Positions 61,401 through 64,000 of a DNA stretch of 64,000 bases are shown in pieces. The stretch covers positions 1,550,001 through 1,614,000 of the forward strand of contig JAUFSD010000004.1 of NCBI GenBank assembly GCA_033030425.1. The letters run 5' to 3'. This DNA comes from Verpa conica (taxonomy: Eukaryota; Ascomycota; Pezizomycetes; Pezizales; Morchellaceae). The notes beneath the pieces were generated by a model. That model was not told the DNA's origin. It saw nothing but the letters and a program-made list of their open reading frames with translations, and made no database searches. Every line of letters begins with the position of its first letter. The first letter of the stretch is position 1. Made by a program: the position numbers and the translations under genes.

Positions 61401-62218
61401 CCACCACTAGAGACTCAAAAACGCCTCTGCACCTTGCGGCAGAAAAAGGGTATGAAGCGATAGTTATATTACTACTTGAGAAAGGTGCCGACGTCTCTGC
61501 CACCACTAGAGACTCAAAAACGCCTCTGCACCTTGCGGCGGGAGGAGGGCATGTAGCAGTGGCCCAATTCCTGCTTGAGAAAGGTGCTGCCATCTCTGCT
61601 ACCGCCGAATCCTCAGAAACACCCCTACACATAGCGGCGTCTAAAGGCCATGAAATGTTGGTTCGATTGCTACTTGATAAGGGTGCAGACATATCTACTA
61701 TCAAAGAATACTCGGGGACACTCCTACACATGGCGGTACTCATAGGTGATGAAGTATTGACCCGATCACTACTTAAAGAGGGTGCGGACTCCTCTGCTAC
61801 CAACAGATACTCAGAAACACTCTTACATATAGCGGCGTCCGCGGGGCACGAAACCATAGTCCGATTACTACTTTGGAAGGGCGCGAAAACCTCTGCTATT
61901 AGCCATTACTCCGAAACACCTCTACATATGGCGGCGTCCAGAGGGCATGCAACGGTGGTGGAACTATTACTTGAGAATGGCGCCATGGTGTCTACAACAG
62001 ACACCCTCGGTAACACATCATTACACAAAGCAGCAAGGACGTCATTCCCATCAACTAAAGCGATAATTCAGCTGCTAGTAGGGAGGGGTGCGGATCCTTC
62101 CACTACAAACCGCTGCGGTAAATCTGCACTAGATATTGCTAAGGACCCCTGGGTGCACTCCTATCTCACAGAAGCAATACTCACCCGAAGAAACCACGAA
62201 GTGATATGGATAGATTAG
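58422..62218 (+). CDS. Clr5-domain protein with a long ankyrin-repeat array
   Basis: Exons 58422-58600, 58693-58907 and 58968-62218 join in frame to 1,214 residues. Residues about 22-76 are a Clr5 domain (EWENQRAAFTKLYLQENLKL, IRKIMAQQHGFYANKRQFDR, KIKQWGLNKN), which is completed only by removing intron 1 (donor AA|GTAAGT, acceptor TTTAG). Clr5 is named for a fission-yeast silencing factor; in filamentous ascomycetes it often fronts ankyrin or TPR repeats, with no settled biochemical role. A disordered linker holds four DYGTPR-type hexads. About 26 ankyrin repeats then run to the C-terminus, most of 33 residues with TPLHLAA and VVRLLLEKGADIS. Two blocks are nearly identical at DNA level, so the array is evolving by unequal exchange or conversion. 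A decayed paralogue of the 5' half lies 3 kb upstream. Confidence 0.9.
59027..59098 (+). repeat. 18-bp tandem repeat encoding DYGTPR hexads
   Basis: Four in-frame units of GAYTAYGGAACACCTCGR, the last diverged to GATCACGAAACTCCAAAG, lie at the start of exon 3. The relic at 55.8 kb lacks this expansion. Confidence 0.8.
59636..61010 (+). repeat. Homogenised block of about fourteen 99-bp ankyrin repeats
   Basis: Units share long identical stretches, including GGGCATGAAGCGGTGGTCCG and CTTGAGAAAGGCGCCGACAT. Variation is confined mostly to two short windows coding the loop (EDLYSQ, ASKDLSE, ETSYSQ, ARNNGSK) and the residues after TPLHLA. Between about 60500 and 60930 the loop types alternate as a 198-bp dimer. 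Confidence 0.9.
61126..61545 (+). repeat. Second homogenised block of ankyrin repeats
   Basis: Four to five units share a different consensus (GYEAIVILLLEKGADVSATT) with near-identical DNA, for example GGTGCCGACGTCTCTGCCAC. One unit is a codon shorter (TTYSK for TTRDSK). A diverged repeat at 61010-61125 separates the block from the first. Confidence 0.85.
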
Positions 62219-64000
62219 TTCCTTCTCAGGTACCTACGCTCTAGTAAGACCCCAAAATACGAACCCCTTACCTAGTATCTACAAATTCTGATCCCTATTC
62301 AGAGACTTTTCACACGGCTCAGAAGCAGAGGAGCACTACTTTTATGCCTCGTAGCGCAGAAAGTAAATAACAGATTTGTGGAAATTTAATGGGTTGAGGC
62401 AATATATTTTTTTCTGGGGTAGGGTAGGAGTTTGGCACTTGTCTTGGGATTAGGTGGGGATTTAGGACAGTCTAAGGGATTGTGGAAACCTCTTCTGTTT
62501 GGGTTAACCGAATTTCCATGTGTTTTATTACAGAGCAAGGGAATATAGATCAGTAGTGCAGCCAACAAGTCAATCCAAGCAGAATGACTCGCAGGCTATA
62601 TTACTACATAGCAAGTTGGGACAGGATACAGGCACTACGGCCATCTTTCTTATAGCATATCTACATTGTTTATTAGAGCGGTTTCGTAAAGAATGTAATG
62701 TATTGACGATCATTAACTAAGGATACTCAATTTTTAAGAGAAATAGTAGGTAGACCACTCCCCTTTATCCTGATGTACTCATCTGGTACACAACTTGGAA
62801 CCCACCAATAGGGTCATGGTCGATCACTCGCACAAAACATCGACTAGGATTCAGCTCTAGGCGCTTTGTAGGTGCGCTCTAGCCGCTCTGATCACTATAA
62901 AATTACTATAGGTACTCTTTAAGGTATCTAGGAAGGGTATTGCGCTCGTACATATCTTATGCGCCCCCTTAATTCTAAGTAGCCAAACAACTGATTATAC
63001 CATCAAATTCCACTGTGTGTGCATATACCCTGGGACTACTCTGCTAGAGTACCGGCTTCGATACACCCACTAGTTTCATACTTTATATATACCAACTAAA
63101 TAGACTCCCTAGATCATTGTCCATCTATTGACCAAAAACTCCAGCACTTTACCAACACCCCTTCTTTAGTATCTCCAAATCTATAGATCCTAGGGGAAAA
63201 CAGCAATATCAGATCTTTGAAATATATCTTAACTATAGTATTATAGACTAGTCAGATTTCTCTAGTATAAATATTGATATTTGGGTGTGCAGTTGCGGTC
63301 TATAGGGCTTCAAGATGACGTACGAGATAGTTCTTCTCCATCATAGTATTATAGAACCGATAGCAGCGTCGCCACATAAGTGCAAGGGCAGAAACGTATT
63401 ACAATAGTACCGGTGCTAAAAGTATTAAAGAGGTATCAAAGGTGAGAGGAACATCACGTGAGGCTTAGGATACCCGAAACCCTCTAATCAGAAAGTAACA
63501 GCGCTCCCTCTCCTCCAGGTATGTCCCGTTGGTATCGCGGGTGCACTGTCCTCCTTGTGGTCATAGCGTAGAAGCAGGTGCGCACAGACCTCAGATCTAA
63601 CATCTTGGGAAACGCCTGGCGTTGATCCGGGTTTAGTGGTGGAAGTATAAACCAACGTGTAGGTCTTTTGAGGACGAAAGAAATATACGGATCAGTGGCA
63701 TTCGCCACTAGAATGGCCCCACTCAACCTAGTTCTAATTTTTGATGTCTTGCGAGCCGCAGTTCTAAGCTTGTGATGCAGGTTGAAGCTACGGCTCTAGG
63801 TGCTAAGTAGCGGCCAGCTACGAGCTTACTTTATGTTTCGAATGTGGCTTGGTAGAGTCTTGGACTATTTTAACATCTAGTTTTGAAGTTCTTGAGTAAA
63901 TAAGGTATTTTTGGGCTGTTCATGTGCTAGTGCCGTGGGAGGCCCCACTACCGAAACTAACTCATAGATCCCGCAGCGAGTAAACCTTACCAGTCAGGCA
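62219..64000. other. Gene-free 3' flank to the window end
   Basis: AT-rich sequence without an exon, repeat or RNA gene that I can support. Short frames at 62520-62720 and 63484-63726 show no family features. Confidence 0.5.

Noticed and set aside
59563..61857. A 764-codon open frame antisense to the ankyrin array
   Set aside because: The 99-bp repeat unit has no stop on the opposite strand, so repetition alone makes a long open frame. The sense strand encodes clear ankyrin repeats with correct splicing upstream.

Overview
The window looks like a piece of a filamentous ascomycete nuclear genome. Nearly every conserved gene is interrupted by short spliceosomal introns (about 45-145 bp) with GTRNGT-type donors, CTRAY-type branch sites and YAG (sometimes AAG) acceptors. 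The gene set is typical of Pezizomycotina: a microsomal P450, a Bmt2-type rRNA methyltransferase, GH63 glucosidase I, a bifunctional PABA synthase, a Clr5-ankyrin protein and a STAND-like ankyrin protein. Gene density is low, and long decayed gene-free stretches hold remnants of small repeats, which would suit a repeat-rich Pezizomycetes genome of the truffle or morel type. That placement is inference only.

Layout. 1-114 is the 3' end of a gene, followed by about 11.6 kb without a supportable gene. A P450 lies on the minus strand (11.8-13.8 kb), then a gene-poor stretch, BMT2 (+, 17.3-18.3 kb) and glucosidase I (-, 19.6-22.7 kb). Glucosidase I is divergent from an unrecognised RG-rich protein gene (+, 23.3-25.1 kb). 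After a lone single-exon gene (26.6-27.4 kb) and 3.5 kb of spacer comes a five-exon gene for a 1,035-residue C2H2 zinc-finger protein with a C-terminal membrane segment (30.9-34.2 kb). An RWD-RBR E3 ligase (-) and PABA synthase (+) are divergent around 38-39 kb. They are followed by a repeat-bearing orphan (42.2-43.2 kb), a nine-exon 1,706-residue sacsin-like protein (-, 43.9-49.5 kb), an ankyrin protein with a STAND-type winged-helix but no NACHT ATPase (50.8-52.8 kb) and a small two-helix membrane protein (-, 53.9-54.4 kb).

The last 9 kb is the most dynamic part. A decayed copy of the 5' half of a Clr5-ankyrin gene (55.3-56.0 kb) lies upstream of an intact 1,214-residue Clr5-ankyrin gene (58.4-62.2 kb). 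The array of the intact gene holds two blocks of nearly identical 99-bp repeats. The ground between is studded with at least eight copies of a short stem-loop repeat.

The genes are housekeeping (rRNA methylation, N-glycan trimming, folate synthesis, ubiquitination) or lineage-specific, and nothing shows that they form one pathway. The most unusual non-coding signals are the stem-loop family at 54.7-58.1 kb and six dispersed copies of a 25-30 bp sequence, three of them flanked by 12-17 bp direct repeats. No tRNA, rRNA or CRISPR array could be supported. All exon joins were worked out by hand from splice signals and reading frame, so they are models and not transcript-supported.
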